A stretch of 64,000 nt of DNA from Haloterrigena alkaliphila. Its GTDB lineage: Archaea > Halobacteriota > Halobacteria > Halobacteriales > Natrialbaceae. How positions within the stretch are numbered: the stretch's first letter is position 1; every line of letters starts with the position of its first letter. The notes beneath the pieces are model-generated. The model was not told where the DNA came from. It saw only the letters and a list, made by a program, of their open reading frames with translations, and did no database searches. Shown piece by piece: positions 16,632 through 24,839 of this stretch. Where the stretch lies: positions 744,001-808,000 of the forward strand of contig NZ_CP071462.1 in NCBI RefSeq assembly GCF_017352155.2. Reading direction: 5' to 3'. Position numbers and translations under genes: made by a program.

Positions 16632-17172
16632 TCGCGGTGTGAGTGCGGGAGTTCCGGTCGGTGTTCGTTTCTCGACGGTACTATTTCGGTAGCCCCGATA
16701 CTGCTGTTTCGGTAGTCCCGACGCGGCCATCGTTCCTCAGTAGTGCCGGTCGTTTCTCGGGCGAACGCTCGTCATCAATTCAGTGACGAACGCGGAGACG
16801 CCGGATGACGAACGGAGAGACACACCCCGCGTTGCCGCTGTATGGGTCGAGCGCGAAAGGGGCTTTCACCGTGTTACTCGTCGCAGCGTAGGCGATGCTG
16901 GGAGCGAACGAGAACGGTCGAAGAGGACCCGAGAGACGAAGAGAGACGGAATCAAAAAGCGTCTTGCTACCGTGGCAACAGGGAGTGGTCACGTCCTCCC
17001 CAGCCGATTCGCTCGTTCACTTCGTTCACTCGCTCATCCCTCGCGCGACTTTGAACTGCGCCTCTCCTCCGTTCGGCGCAGTTCGGCACGCGCCACCGCA
17101 TACCGGCGGCAGTCGACGCAACGCATCAGCAGTGGATTTGCGCGAAAATTTCGAACGGACTACGTTCCGATC
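16632..17172. other. Gene-free stretch with two intergenic repeats
   Basis: No gene is supported in these 540 bases. They hold a short direct repeat (TTTCGGTAG-CCCCGATACTG and TTTCGGTAGTCCCG, about 16684-16720), the motif AAGGGGCTTTCACCGTGTTA (16857 onward) shared with the element at 15208, and copy A of the hairpin element described at 16966-17100. Confidence 0.6.
16966..17100 (+). repeat. Hairpin intergenic element, copy A
   Basis: Conserved blocks are TGCTACCGTGGCAAC, CCTCCCCAGCCGATTCGCTC (16995 onward), CGCTCATCCCTCGCGC and a right end GCGCCACCGCA. Between the last two blocks is a perfect 10-bp hairpin, GAACTGCGCC (17053-17062) and GGCGCAGTTC (17075-17084). Copies B and C near 48 kb share the blocks but have unrelated hairpin sequences. 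Confidence 0.85.
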
Positions 17173-17529
17173 TCAGAGCAGTTCGCGAACCTCGGAGTAC
17201 CACATATCGTGGTAGTCGACGTGGCCGACCCGGCGGGCGATGGCGACGGAGAGGGCGTGCCAGCACTGCTCGGTCGGGTCGTCGGCGTCTAAGTTGTACT
17301 CGCTGTCCTTGCAGGTACAGCCGCCGTCCTCGACGATGTACTCGTCGTCGTAGCCGACGACGATGGTGAAATCGCGGTAGGCCTTGACCCGGTTCTCGCC
17401 GACGGCCTCGATCGCGCGGACCCCGCGGTCGCCGTGGACCCGGGAGATCTGCTCGACGATCTCGGGCGTGAGTTCGCCGGCTTCCTCGAGGTCCGCCTGC
17501 CATCGCTCGACTGGGTTGGCCTCCGGCAC
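17173..17529 (-). CDS. SWIM zinc-finger protein
   Basis: The 118-residue protein has a SWIM-type zinc site: CTC at Cys71/Cys73 and CWH at Cys89/His91. The SWIM fold binds DNA or protein; short haloarchaeal members are uncharacterised. The N-terminal helices are acidic. The start is GTG at 17529, supported by an AT-rich box (about 17549-17563 on the plus strand) 27 bases upstream. The gene has no same-strand neighbour. Confidence 0.85.
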   Translation of the reverse strand: MPEANPVERWQADLEEAGELTPEIVEQISRVHGDRGVRAIEAVGENRVKAYRDFTIVVGYDDEYIVEDGGCTCKDSEYNLDADDPTEQCWHALSVAIARRVGHVDYHDMWYSEVRELL

Positions 17530-17916
17530 GACCGCAACTGTGCACCCAACTGTAAAATCGGTTTGGTTGTGTGGACGGTCTCGAATCAGGACGAGCGCTC
17601 CGACGAGCCGGGATTTCGAGGCGCGTCAGGAGGACGGACTCGAGTCGACCGACGATTCCGTCGCTCCGTCCGCGGTCGCGACGTCGGCGTCGGTGGCGAT
17701 ACCAGCGTCAGCGTCGGTGACGACGCGAGCGCCGGCGCCGGTACCAGCGGCGGTCTCTCGACGGTCGGAAAAGGGGAGTATTCACCGCGAGACGCTTCGT
17801 CGGGGGCGTAGCCGGCGAAAAACTCGGTCCACGCGAGTCGTGCGGCCACCCACCGACAGGGGCCGAACCGAATCCGAGACCACACCGTTTTTCGCCCGCT
17901 ACCGACGAGAGGGGGT
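17530..17916. other. Gene-free stretch, possible decayed coding tail
   Basis: No gene with a credible start is seen. One minus-strand frame reads an acidic alanine/aspartate/threonine-rich tail (VVTDADAGIATDADVATADG) ending in a stop near 17619, but it is preceded by a stop and lacks any start codon. It may be the remnant of a decayed gene. The left end holds the SWIM promoter and the right end the Trm1 promoter. Confidence 0.45.
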
Positions 17917-19041
17917 ATGCGCGTCACCGAGGGCGGGGTCGACCTCGAGGTCCCCGGCGAACAGACCGAGGGCGTCGAGGAGCCGGTGTTCTACAACCCC
18001 AGACAGGAGCTGAACCGGGATCTGACGATCGCGACGCTGCGAGCCTACCGCGAGCGCGAAGACCGGGCCGAGACGTACCTCGACGCGATGACCGCCAGCG
18101 GCGTCCGGGGGGTTCGGGCGGCCGCCGACGGCTGGGACGTCACCTGCTGTGACCTCGAGGCGGACGCGGTCGACCTGGCTCAGGAAAACGTCGCGCGAAA
18201 CGACCTCGAGGCGGACGTGCGAGTCGAACATCGCAACGTCAACGCCCTCATGCACGACGAGCCCTTCGACGTGATCGATCTGGATCCCTACGGAACGCCG
18301 ATGCCCTACGCCGACGCGGCGTTCGCGAACTGTCGGGACCTCGTCTGCGTCACCGCGACCGACACCGCGCCGATGTGCGGCGCGCACTTCAACAGCGGCG
18401 TCCGCTCGTACTCCGCCGTCCCGCGCAACACCGACTACCACGCCGAGATGGGCGTTCGAATTCTGCTCTCGGCGCTCGCGCGCAGCGCCGCCCGCTTCGA
18501 CGTCGGCGTCGAACCGATCCTCACCCACGCGACCAGCCACTACGTTCGGACGTATCTCGAACTCGAGCACAGGGCGACCGCGGCCGACGCCGCCGTCGAC
18601 GAACTGGGGTCCCTCTATCACTGCGAGGACTGCCTCTACCGCGAGTCCGATCCGGGACTGATCGCCGACCCGCTCGAGACCTGTCCCCACTGCGGCGGGA
18701 ATCGGGTGCTCGTCGCCGGCCCCGTCTGGCTCGGCTCCGTCCAGGACCCCGCGTTCGTCGACGCGGTCCGCGAAGAGATCCCGGACGAGTTCGGCACCGC
18801 CGAGCGGGCCCGGGACCTCTGCGAGACGCTCGCGGCGGAACTCGACGCGCCGACGCACTACGACCAGCACAAACTCTGTCGGAACTGGGGCGTGCCGGCC
18901 AACGCGATGGACGACTTTCTGGCGGACCTGCGCGACGCGGGCTACGCGGCCTCTCGATCCCACTACGGCGGGACGACGTTCAAGACGGATGCGAGCGTCG
19001 GCGAGATCCGCGCCGCGACGGAAGGTTCCCTCACGAACTGA
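17917..19041 (+). CDS. trm1: tRNA (guanine(26)-N(2))-dimethyltransferase
   Basis: The 374-residue enzyme methylates guanine 26 of tRNA with S-adenosylmethionine. It shows the early [11 protein letters not shown] motif, the SAM-binding region [13 protein letters not shown], the catalytic DPYG (123-126) and a zinc site made of Cys236, Cys239, Cys256 and Cys259. Length is right for archaeal Trm1. The ATG start gives the canonical N-terminus. The gene is monocistronic as far as the context shows. Confidence 0.95.
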   Translation: MRVTEGGVDLEVPGEQTEGVEEPVFYNPRQELNRDLTIATLRAYREREDRAETYLDAMTASGVRGVRAAADGWDVTCCDLEADAVDLAQENVARNDLEADVRVEHRNVNALMHDEPFDVIDLDPYGTPMPYADAAFANCRDLVCVTATDTAPMCGAHFNSGVRSYSAVPRNTDYHAEMGVRILLSALARSAARFDVGVEPILTHATSHYVRTYLELEHRATAADAAVDELGSLYHCEDCLYRESDPGLIADPLETCPHCGGNRVLVAGPVWLGSVQDPAFVDAVREEIPDEFGTAERARDLCETLAAELDAPTHYDQHKLCRNWGVPANAMDDFLADLRDAGYAASRSHYGGTTFKTDASVGEIRAATEGSLTN

Positions 19042-19119
19042 GCGGAGTGACCGTCTCACTCGGTCCGTTCGCACTCGTTCTCACGTTCCTGTGCGCTACT
19101 CGAGGTTGGTCCCTGCGCG

Positions 19120-19374
19120 CTACTCGAGATCGGCGTAGAGCCGAAGCAGTCCGCACTCGGGACAACACACGGCGTCGATCCCCGCGGTGTTCCCGATGCC
19201 GAGTTTGCCGAGGAGACCGTCTCGCTTCCCAGTGGTGACGGTAAGTGAGAACCCCTCCTGCGTTCGAACGGTCGTCGCTTCCATCGTGACCCCGCAGTCC
19301 GGACGCCGAAAGACGCTGTGCGTCTTTCGAGCCCTCGGTCGCTTGCGCTCCCGAGGACACCGCCGTTGCTCCAT
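19120..19374 (-). CDS. Small zinc-ribbon protein carrying an in-frame palindromic insertion
   Basis: The 84-residue frame ends with a clear zinc-ribbon protein: MEATTVRTQEGFSLTVTTG, then AVCCPECGLLRLYADLE with Cys71/Cys74. The first Cys pair should be CPDC, but Cys6-Pro7 and Asp26-Cys27 are separated by 18 basic residues (RERKRPRARKTHSVFRRP). These are encoded by a 54-base insertion made of two hairpins. The frame is intact, so the protein could still be made from the ATG at 19374; if the insertion ruins the first CxxC, translation might instead matter only from Met31. Function of the family is unknown. Confidence 0.7.
   Translation of the reverse strand: MEQRRCPRERKRPRARKTHSVFRRPDCGVTMEATTVRTQEGFSLTVTTGKRDGLLGKLGIGNTAGIDAVCCPECGLLRLYADLE
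19307..19356. repeat. Double-hairpin palindromic insertion element
   Basis: A perfect 10-bp hairpin, CGAAAGACGC (19307-19316) TGT GCGTCTTTCG (19320-19329), is followed by a second, CCTCGG (19333-19338) and CCGAGG (19351-19356). The pair sits exactly between the codons for CP and DC of a CPDC zinc motif and keeps the reading frame. Confidence 0.8.
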
Positions 19375-19614
19375 ACCGGCCCGTCCTCGTGACAGTAAAA
19401 GGTAACTTCGGTCCGCGAGTTCGACGTTAACTGACGAAACGGCGACCGACATCGGAGACGTCAGCGGACTCCAGCACGTAGCGGTCGACTACTGATAGGG
19501 ATGGTCGACCATCGACGTTCCCATGGACTCACTCGACACGCGACACTTCCGCCTCGCGCGGCAAGCCTGTGCCACACGACCGCATATGGCACTCGCCGTC
19601 GACGAGGACGAACC

Positions 19615-20928
19615 GTGACCGACTTCAGCAGGCGACTCGCGGTCGCGGGCGACGCGGTCAGCCTCGCCCGCAGCGAACAGTTGACGTTACTGGCGGCCGG
19701 CGTCGCCTTCTACGGGTTCATCTCGCTGGTTCCGTTGATGTTGCTCGCGCTGGGCATCGCGGCCTCGGTCGGCGGAGAGGCGCTGGCCGAACAGCTGACG
19801 GCCGCGGCCACCGACGTGCTCACGCAGTCGGCTCGAGAACTGCTCGCCGAGACGGTCCTCGACGAGACCGGCCGGCAGAGCGCGACCGTCGTCGGCGCGT
19901 TCGGCCTGTTGTGGGCCTCGAGCCGGGTCCTCCGCGGTCTCGATCGCGCCTTCTCGCAGGTGTACGGCACCGCGGGCTCGAAGTCGGTGCTCGATACCGC
20001 CTGGGACGCGATGATCGTCTTCCTCGCGATCGCGGGCGGCCTGGCGCTGGTCGCCGCCCTCGAGTTACTGATCCGGTACGTCCCGTTTCTGGGGGCGACC
20101 GTCGTCGGCCCGATCCTCGTCGTGTTCGGACTGATCGTGACCTTCCTGCCGCTGTACGTCGTCTTTCCCGACGCGGACGTCGACCTCCGGGAGGCGCTCC
20201 CCGGAACGCTCGTCGCCGCGTTCGGCTGGTACGCGCTGAGCCGAACGTTCTCCCTGTACGCCGGCTTCGCCGGCGAGTACGCCGTCTACGGCGCACTCGG
20301 CGCCGTCTTTCTCGTATTGATCTGGCTGTACGTCGGCGCGATCATCCTCGTCTTCGGCGCCGTCCTCAACGCGGTCCTCGCCGACCGTGAAGTGGATCGG
20401 CAGCTACAAAGTCCCGGCCATCAACAGTTTGCGACAGAAGCGATGACCGACGACGCCACGGGTGCCGACGAGGGGGCGCCGGACGACCGCGCAGGGACGG
20501 AGACAGGGTCGACGGAGGCGGCGAGCGCCCGCCAGAGCGCCCGGACGCGTGACCGGGCGGACGATCCCGAAGCGCTCCGGGAGGAGATCGAACGCCTTCG
20601 CGACCGGGTCGAGTCCTTCGAGGACGACGTCGAGCGCCGCACCGTCAGGAAGGAGTCCCTCGAGAGCGAGCTCAAGCGCTACGTTCGCCGCAAGCAGCGC
20701 CGCGGCCACGCCCACGGCTGGGGGCCGTACCTCATCATGCTCTACGGGACGGCGATGTCGATCGGGGCGTTTTACTTCCTGTCGGGCGGCTGGGCGATCC
20801 TCGCGATGTTCGTCGTCTGGACGTCGACGCTGGGCCTCTACGCGCTGATGGTGCTGTTCGGCTTCGGACTCACCGTGCTCGGGCTTCCGGGCCGCATTCG
20901 AGACGCCATCGGCGACCGACGCTCCTGA
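19615..20928 (+). CDS. YihY/BrkB-family membrane protein with coiled-coil tail
   Basis: The 437-residue protein has the BrkB core (LTLLAAGVAFYGFISLVPLM at residues 21-40, further helices and AFGWYALSRTFSLYAGFAG, YAVYGALGAVFLVLIWLYV). It is followed by an acidic linker, a heptad-rich helix (EALREEIERLRDRVESFEDD) and two more membrane helices at the C-terminus. Bacterial relatives were once thought to be ribonuclease BN; the current view is an uncharacterised membrane protein. GTG at 19615 is preferred because CATATGG lies about 29 bases before it and the conserved core follows at once. Confidence 0.85.
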   Translation: MTDFSRRLAVAGDAVSLARSEQLTLLAAGVAFYGFISLVPLMLLALGIAASVGGEALAEQLTAAATDVLTQSARELLAETVLDETGRQSATVVGAFGLLWASSRVLRGLDRAFSQVYGTAGSKSVLDTAWDAMIVFLAIAGGLALVAALELLIRYVPFLGATVVGPILVVFGLIVTFLPLYVVFPDADVDLREALPGTLVAAFGWYALSRTFSLYAGFAGEYAVYGALGAVFLVLIWLYVGAIILVFGAVLNAVLADREVDRQLQSPGHQQFATEAMTDDATGADEGAPDDRAGTETGSTEAASARQSARTRDRADDPEALREEIERLRDRVESFEDDVERRTVRKESLESELKRYVRRKQRRGHAHGWGPYLIMLYGTAMSIGAFYFLSGGWAILAMFVVWTSTLGLYALMVLFGFGLTVLGLPGRIRDAIGDRRS

Positions 20929-21024
20929 ACCGCACCCGCCCTCGCGGCGCTCTTTCGACCGGCCGTCCGCCTCCTGCAGCAGTCGGTATCCGGTGAGTCG
21001 CCGAGGCGTGGTGACGACGGTGAG

Positions 21025-21822
21025 TTACCGCGACGCAGTGACGCGCTGGCGCAGGAAGTGCTGGACGCGGTCGGTGTACGTCTCCGGCCGGTGGAGGTTG
21101 CAGATGTGGCCGACGCCGGCGAGCACCTCGACGCTGCCGTCCTGGGCCGCCGCGGCGTGTTCGCGCTCGCCGCGGCGCATGAGCTTGTCGTGCTCGCCGT
21201 TGAGGACGAGCGTCGGCCCGGAGAACGTCGACAGTTTCGACCGGAAGTCCTCGCCCGCGATGAACGGTCCCGCGTTCCCGAACTCGCGGGGGTAGATGCC
21301 GGACTCGATGATTTCCCGTTCGACGTCCGGGGACAGGTCACGGTTCCGAACCCACCGATAGCCGAGTTTCTCGACTACCCGACAGCTGACGTCGGGCTTC
21401 GTCGCCAGCCGCGAGATGGCGCCGCTCGCGCGCGTGAGCGTCTCCATCCCGCCGACCGGATTCACGCTCGAGCCCGAGAGCACCAGTCCGTCGACGTCGC
21501 TGGGCCGGCGATAGGCGTACTCCGTCGCGACGTAGCCGCCCAGCGAGAGACCGACGAGCACCGCGCTCCCGTCGGTGTGATCGGCGATCACCTGCTCGAG
21601 AATGTCGATCGCCGGCTCCATCCGGAACGGCTCCTCCCCCCGGACGCCGTGGCCCGGCAGGTCGAACGAGACCGTTCGAAACTCGTCGGAAAGCGCCCGC
21701 TGCTGGGGGAGCCACATCTTTCGGGTGAACATCGCGCCGTGGACGAACACGATCGACCGGTCGTTGTCCGCGCCCATCACGTCGATACCGTCGGGACCGC
21801 CGTTGCTGTCTCGACCGAACAT
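21025..21822 (-). CDS. Alpha/beta hydrolase
   Basis: The 265-residue protein shows the oxyanion strand IVFVHGAMFT, the nucleophile elbow GLSLGG (Ser93), the acid strand LVLNGEHD and the histidine loop GVGHICN, in the order of the alpha/beta hydrolase fold. It is most like the lyase/esterase branch that includes dienelactone- and haloperoxidase-like enzymes. The substrate is not predictable. No signal peptide is seen. It is convergent with the BrkB-family gene. Confidence 0.9.
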   Translation of the reverse strand: MFGRDSNGGPDGIDVMGADNDRSIVFVHGAMFTRKMWLPQQRALSDEFRTVSFDLPGHGVRGEEPFRMEPAIDILEQVIADHTDGSAVLVGLSLGGYVATEYAYRRPSDVDGLVLSGSSVNPVGGMETLTRASGAISRLATKPDVSCRVVEKLGYRWVRNRDLSPDVEREIIESGIYPREFGNAGPFIAGEDFRSKLSTFSGPTLVLNGEHDKLMRRGEREHAAAAQDGSVEVLAGVGHICNLHRPETYTDRVQHFLRQRVTASR

Positions 21823-22006
21823 AAGTTACCTATCGCGCGGCGGGCCCATAGTGGTCGGGCCGGCGAGACACGGCGTGGGTAGCGCGGAGGCAACGGCATC
21901 GGCACACGTGATTCCGAACGGGGTATTACGGGCGCACGCACTGCTGACGCGGGATGAGAAAACCGTCAGTCGTTCGGTCCGATCGCCGAACCGCCGAGCC
22001 GACGAG

Positions 22007-22465
22007 TCAGTTACTGCGCTGATCGTCGTCTTCGCTCGTCCGGCTCTCGTCGATGGCGTCCGTCTCCTCGAGGGTCTCCTCCCCGGTCTCGTCCCGGAGG
22101 TCCTCGGCGATTTCGGTCTCCTCGGTGCCGACCGATCCGCCGGCCGGGTCGGTCCGCTGGTCGGTCGCGTCGCCGCCGGTGTTCGCGTCGACGGCGGACT
22201 CGAGATCGCGCTCGTCCACGGACGGCATCTCGCCCGCGAGACGGATCGCGTCGTCGGAGATCTCGCGGACGGCGTCGGAAGCCAGCGGCTGGGTGTCGCC
22301 GGCGACGCCCTCCCAGCCGATCGAGGATTTGACCGAGTCGACCGCCGCCGTTTCGGGTCTGACGTGAGCGACGTCCCCTTCGACCGACGCGACGACCCCG
22401 ACCGGCTCGTCGGTAGCGGTCACGACGGCCTTGCCGACGTCGTCGTTCGAAAACGTTGCACACAT
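22007..22465 (-). CDS. PRC-barrel-like acidic protein, paralogue 1
   Basis: The 152-residue protein begins MCATFSNDDVGKAVVTATDE and GVVASVEGDVAHVRP, a short beta barrel of PRC type (about residues 1-80), followed by a very acidic disordered tail. PRC-like domains mediate RNA or protein contacts in several systems; the role here is unknown. It is a tandem paralogue of the gene at 22541-22861, with a similar upstream region. ATG at 22465 is chosen because both paralogues start MCATF. Confidence 0.75.
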   Translation of the reverse strand: MCATFSNDDVGKAVVTATDEPVGVVASVEGDVAHVRPETAAVDSVKSSIGWEGVAGDTQPLASDAVREISDDAIRLAGEMPSVDERDLESAVDANTGGDATDQRTDPAGGSVGTEETEIAEDLRDETGEETLEETDAIDESRTSEDDDQRSN

Positions 22466-22540
22466 ACGCGAGCCTACCAGCACTCGCGGGAAGCAAGTGG
22501 TGCCTGCAATCGTCAGGGCGGCGGCCGGTCGGCGACCGGC

Positions 22541-22861
22541 TCAGCGGTCCGTCGGGTTCCGCGTGTTGTCCGGTGGGGTTTCAGGCGTATCGGCCGGGGA
22601 CTCCGCGGCCGTCGATTCCGTGGAAAAGCCGTCCTCGAGGTGGACGCGGGTATCGGTGATCGCGTCGACGGCGTCCGCCTCGAGGGTGAAGGGATCGCCG
22701 ACCTCGGCCCACCCGAGGCGGGCCTTGATCGAGTCGATCGCGTCGGGTGCGGGGTCGACCCGGGCCCGCCCCTCCTCGATCGCCGCGACGGTCCCGATCA
22801 CCCGTCCGTCGGCCCGCTCGACGGGTTTCTCGACGTCGTCGTCGGCGAAGGTCGCGCACAT
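22541..22861 (-). CDS. PRC-barrel-like acidic protein, paralogue 2
   Basis: The 106-residue protein starts MCATFADDDVEKPVERADGR and shares VDPAPDAIDSIKARLGW and the downstream TLEADAVDAITD segment with its neighbour. The acidic tail is shorter. The regions before the two starts both contain CCAGCAC, then GGAAGC, then TGCCTGCAATCG on the plus strand, so the duplication included the promoter or leader. Both genes are on the minus strand and this is the upstream one. Confidence 0.75.
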   Translation of the reverse strand: MCATFADDDVEKPVERADGRVIGTVAAIEEGRARVDPAPDAIDSIKARLGWAEVGDPFTLEADAVDAITDTRVHLEDGFSTESTAAESPADTPETPPDNTRNPTDR

Positions 22862-22983
22862 AGTGGACGCTCCCCAGCACAGAGGAAGCGCGTACTGCCT
22901 GCAATCGCCACGAGTTTTTAGGCTGCTGGATGCCACTCGCGAAAGGAAGGTACTCGGGGTCCCAGAACGGATCGCTCGATCGG

Positions 22984-23391
22984 CTATTCCGACAGCGATT
23001 GCACGGTCGCTTTGAACTCGTCGGGATCGATCGGCTTCACCATGCGCCCGTCCACCCGCTCTTCGATGGCGTCCGACTCGAGATCCGGGTTCTGGCGCGA
23101 CCCCGAGAGGACGATCAGCGGGATGTCTCCGACGTCGTCGCCCAGTTCCTCGAGCACCTCCGCGCCATCCACTCGCGGGAGATGCAAATCGAGGAGAATC
23201 GCGTCCGGCCGTGGGACGTCGGCGTACTCGCCGCGCTGGTGGAGAAAATCCAGTGCCTCGGCGCCGTCGGAGACGACGTGGACGGTGGGATCGAGGCCGC
23301 CTTCCTTCAGCATCTCCTTCGTCAGTCGGACGTCTCCCGGATTGTCTTCCACTAAAAGTATTTCTCCAAAGCGGTTTGGGACATCCATCAC
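22984..23391 (-). CDS. Single-domain response regulator
   Basis: The 135-residue protein is a stand-alone receiver domain. The acidic pocket is in ILLVEDNPGD, the phospho-acceptor is Asp68 in LLDLHLPRVDG, and the conserved lysine is Lys119 in VKPID. The VLSGSRQ segment fits the switch Thr/Ser position. It has no output domain, so it probably relays or quenches phosphate among histidine kinases. No kinase is adjacent; the nearest in this window is 10 kb away. The start could also be the second Met codon. Confidence 0.93.
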   Translation of the reverse strand: MMDVPNRFGEILLVEDNPGDVRLTKEMLKEGGLDPTVHVVSDGAEALDFLHQRGEYADVPRPDAILLDLHLPRVDGAEVLEELGDDVGDIPLIVLSGSRQNPDLESDAIEERVDGRMVKPIDPDEFKATVQSLSE

Positions 23392-23594
23392 TACCGAAAT
23401 CGCCCCTCCGACGTTTAAGAATTCTGTCTCTCTCGAATCTATGTCACCAACCGCTGAGAGTTACGAATTCAGATATTGCAGAAGTATCTTACAGAGATCG
23501 GTATTTTCACCATATATAACTTGATATTTTCTCGGGAGGGAAGTCTGAGACGTAATCGGGACGCGACCATCTCGAGCACGTCCTCGACCGACCG

Positions 23595-24674
23595 TCAATC
23601 GATCGGGAACCGCAACAGTGCGCCGACGCCGTCGAACGCGTCGGCGAACCGGTTCCCGTCGGGGAAGTCGTCGGGCACGACGACGGTGTCGCCCCCCTGG
23701 GACTCGGTGCGATCGCCGAACTCCTGCAGGGCCTCGCCCTCGAGGGCCGTCGAGAGCAACAGCGTCTCGACCGCGTCGTACTCGAGGGCGTCGTCGACCG
23801 CCTCGCGGCCGTAGGCGACGGGTGGCTCGTCGTCGCGAACGCCCTCGAAGAACCGCTCGAGCGCCCCGCGGACGGCGTCGCGGTCGCGCTCGTCGATCGC
23901 GTCCTGTCCCTTCTCGGCGAGCTGGCGCAACCCCTGCTGGGTGGCGTACTCGACGGCGAACTCGCCGACGACGCGATCTTCGAGTCGGTGGTCGAGTTCC
24001 GCGTCCTCCTGAAACGTCTCGACCGTGCCCGTCGTCCCGCCGAGCAGGAGGCCGTCGACCGGGTCGTCCCCCAGAAACGCGCGTTCGGCGCGGTCGGCGA
24101 CCTCGTCGAAGAACTCCCGCTTCTGGCGGTCGCGGTCGCGTTCGAACCGCGCGGCGGACTGCCCGCCCGCGCTCGACTTGCCGGGGACCGTGCTGTCGAA
24201 GCGCTCGATCGGCTCGACGCCGTCGTCATCGAGCACCCCGAGGGCAGCGCCGCCGCGTTCGACGACAAGCAGTCCGTGGGTCGACTCGGGTTCGGTGACT
24301 CCCTCGAGGGGAGCAAGGTCGAATTCGTTCGCGTGGTCGTAGATGGACTCCTCGACGGGGACGGGAGGATCGTCGAAGACGGCCGTAATCAGGTCGCCGT
24401 CCGGCGCGCCCGCGTAGATCGCAAGCCCGTCCTCGGGGATCGTGTCGTACTCGTTCAGTTCGCTTCGAACGGTCTCGAGGGCGTCGGTGAGCGGCTCCGG
24501 AAACGACTGATCGTCGAGTTGACTCGCCTCCGCGTAGTCCGTCTCGACGGGCTGGCGGGCCTCGCCGATCGACTCCTGGGGCGGGACGGCGAGGGTGACG
24601 AGAATGTCGCGGTCGGCCGAGGCGGACGAGAGGCGATCCAGGCGCTCGTGGAGTTCGTACTCTGCGAGAGACAT
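23595..24674 (-). CDS. Vms1/ANKZF1-like (aRF1 paralogue) GGQ protein
   Basis: The 359-residue protein resembles the archaeal release factor 1 paralogues related to Vms1/ANKZF1, which cleave peptidyl-tRNA on stalled large subunits. The key segment is GKSSAGGQSAARFERDRDRQ with GGQ at residues 170-172, and the adjacent VVERGGAALGVLDDDG strand belongs to the same domain. The N-terminal domain lacks the stop-codon-reading NIKS motif of true aRF1. A role in ribosome rescue is inferred from the family. ATG at 24674 gives the MSLAEYELHERL start. Confidence 0.8.
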   Translation of the reverse strand: MSLAEYELHERLDRLSSASADRDILVTLAVPPQESIGEARQPVETDYAEASQLDDQSFPEPLTDALETVRSELNEYDTIPEDGLAIYAGAPDGDLITAVFDDPPVPVEESIYDHANEFDLAPLEGVTEPESTHGLLVVERGGAALGVLDDDGVEPIERFDSTVPGKSSAGGQSAARFERDRDRQKREFFDEVADRAERAFLGDDPVDGLLLGGTTGTVETFQEDAELDHRLEDRVVGEFAVEYATQQGLRQLAEKGQDAIDERDRDAVRGALERFFEGVRDDEPPVAYGREAVDDALEYDAVETLLLSTALEGEALQEFGDRTESQGGDTVVVPDDFPDGNRFADAFDGVGALLRFPID

Positions 24675-24839
24675 GGTGAACTGGGTGGCCGAACCACCGG
24701 CGAGGAGGCCGTCGGAGGGTCGGCGGCTAGCTTCTGTTATTCGAGCCCCTCGGTTGAGCGGCTGGCCGGCGCACTCAAGCACCGTCGGATCGCGAGTTCG
24801 CGAAAACGGACGAATCGTGCCGCGCGAGTACGGTCCCGA

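Noticed and set aside
17586-17927. Minus-strand frame of 113 codons before Trm1
   Set aside because: The protein would be arginine- and proline-rich, unlike haloarchaeal proteins, and has no homologue that I recognise.
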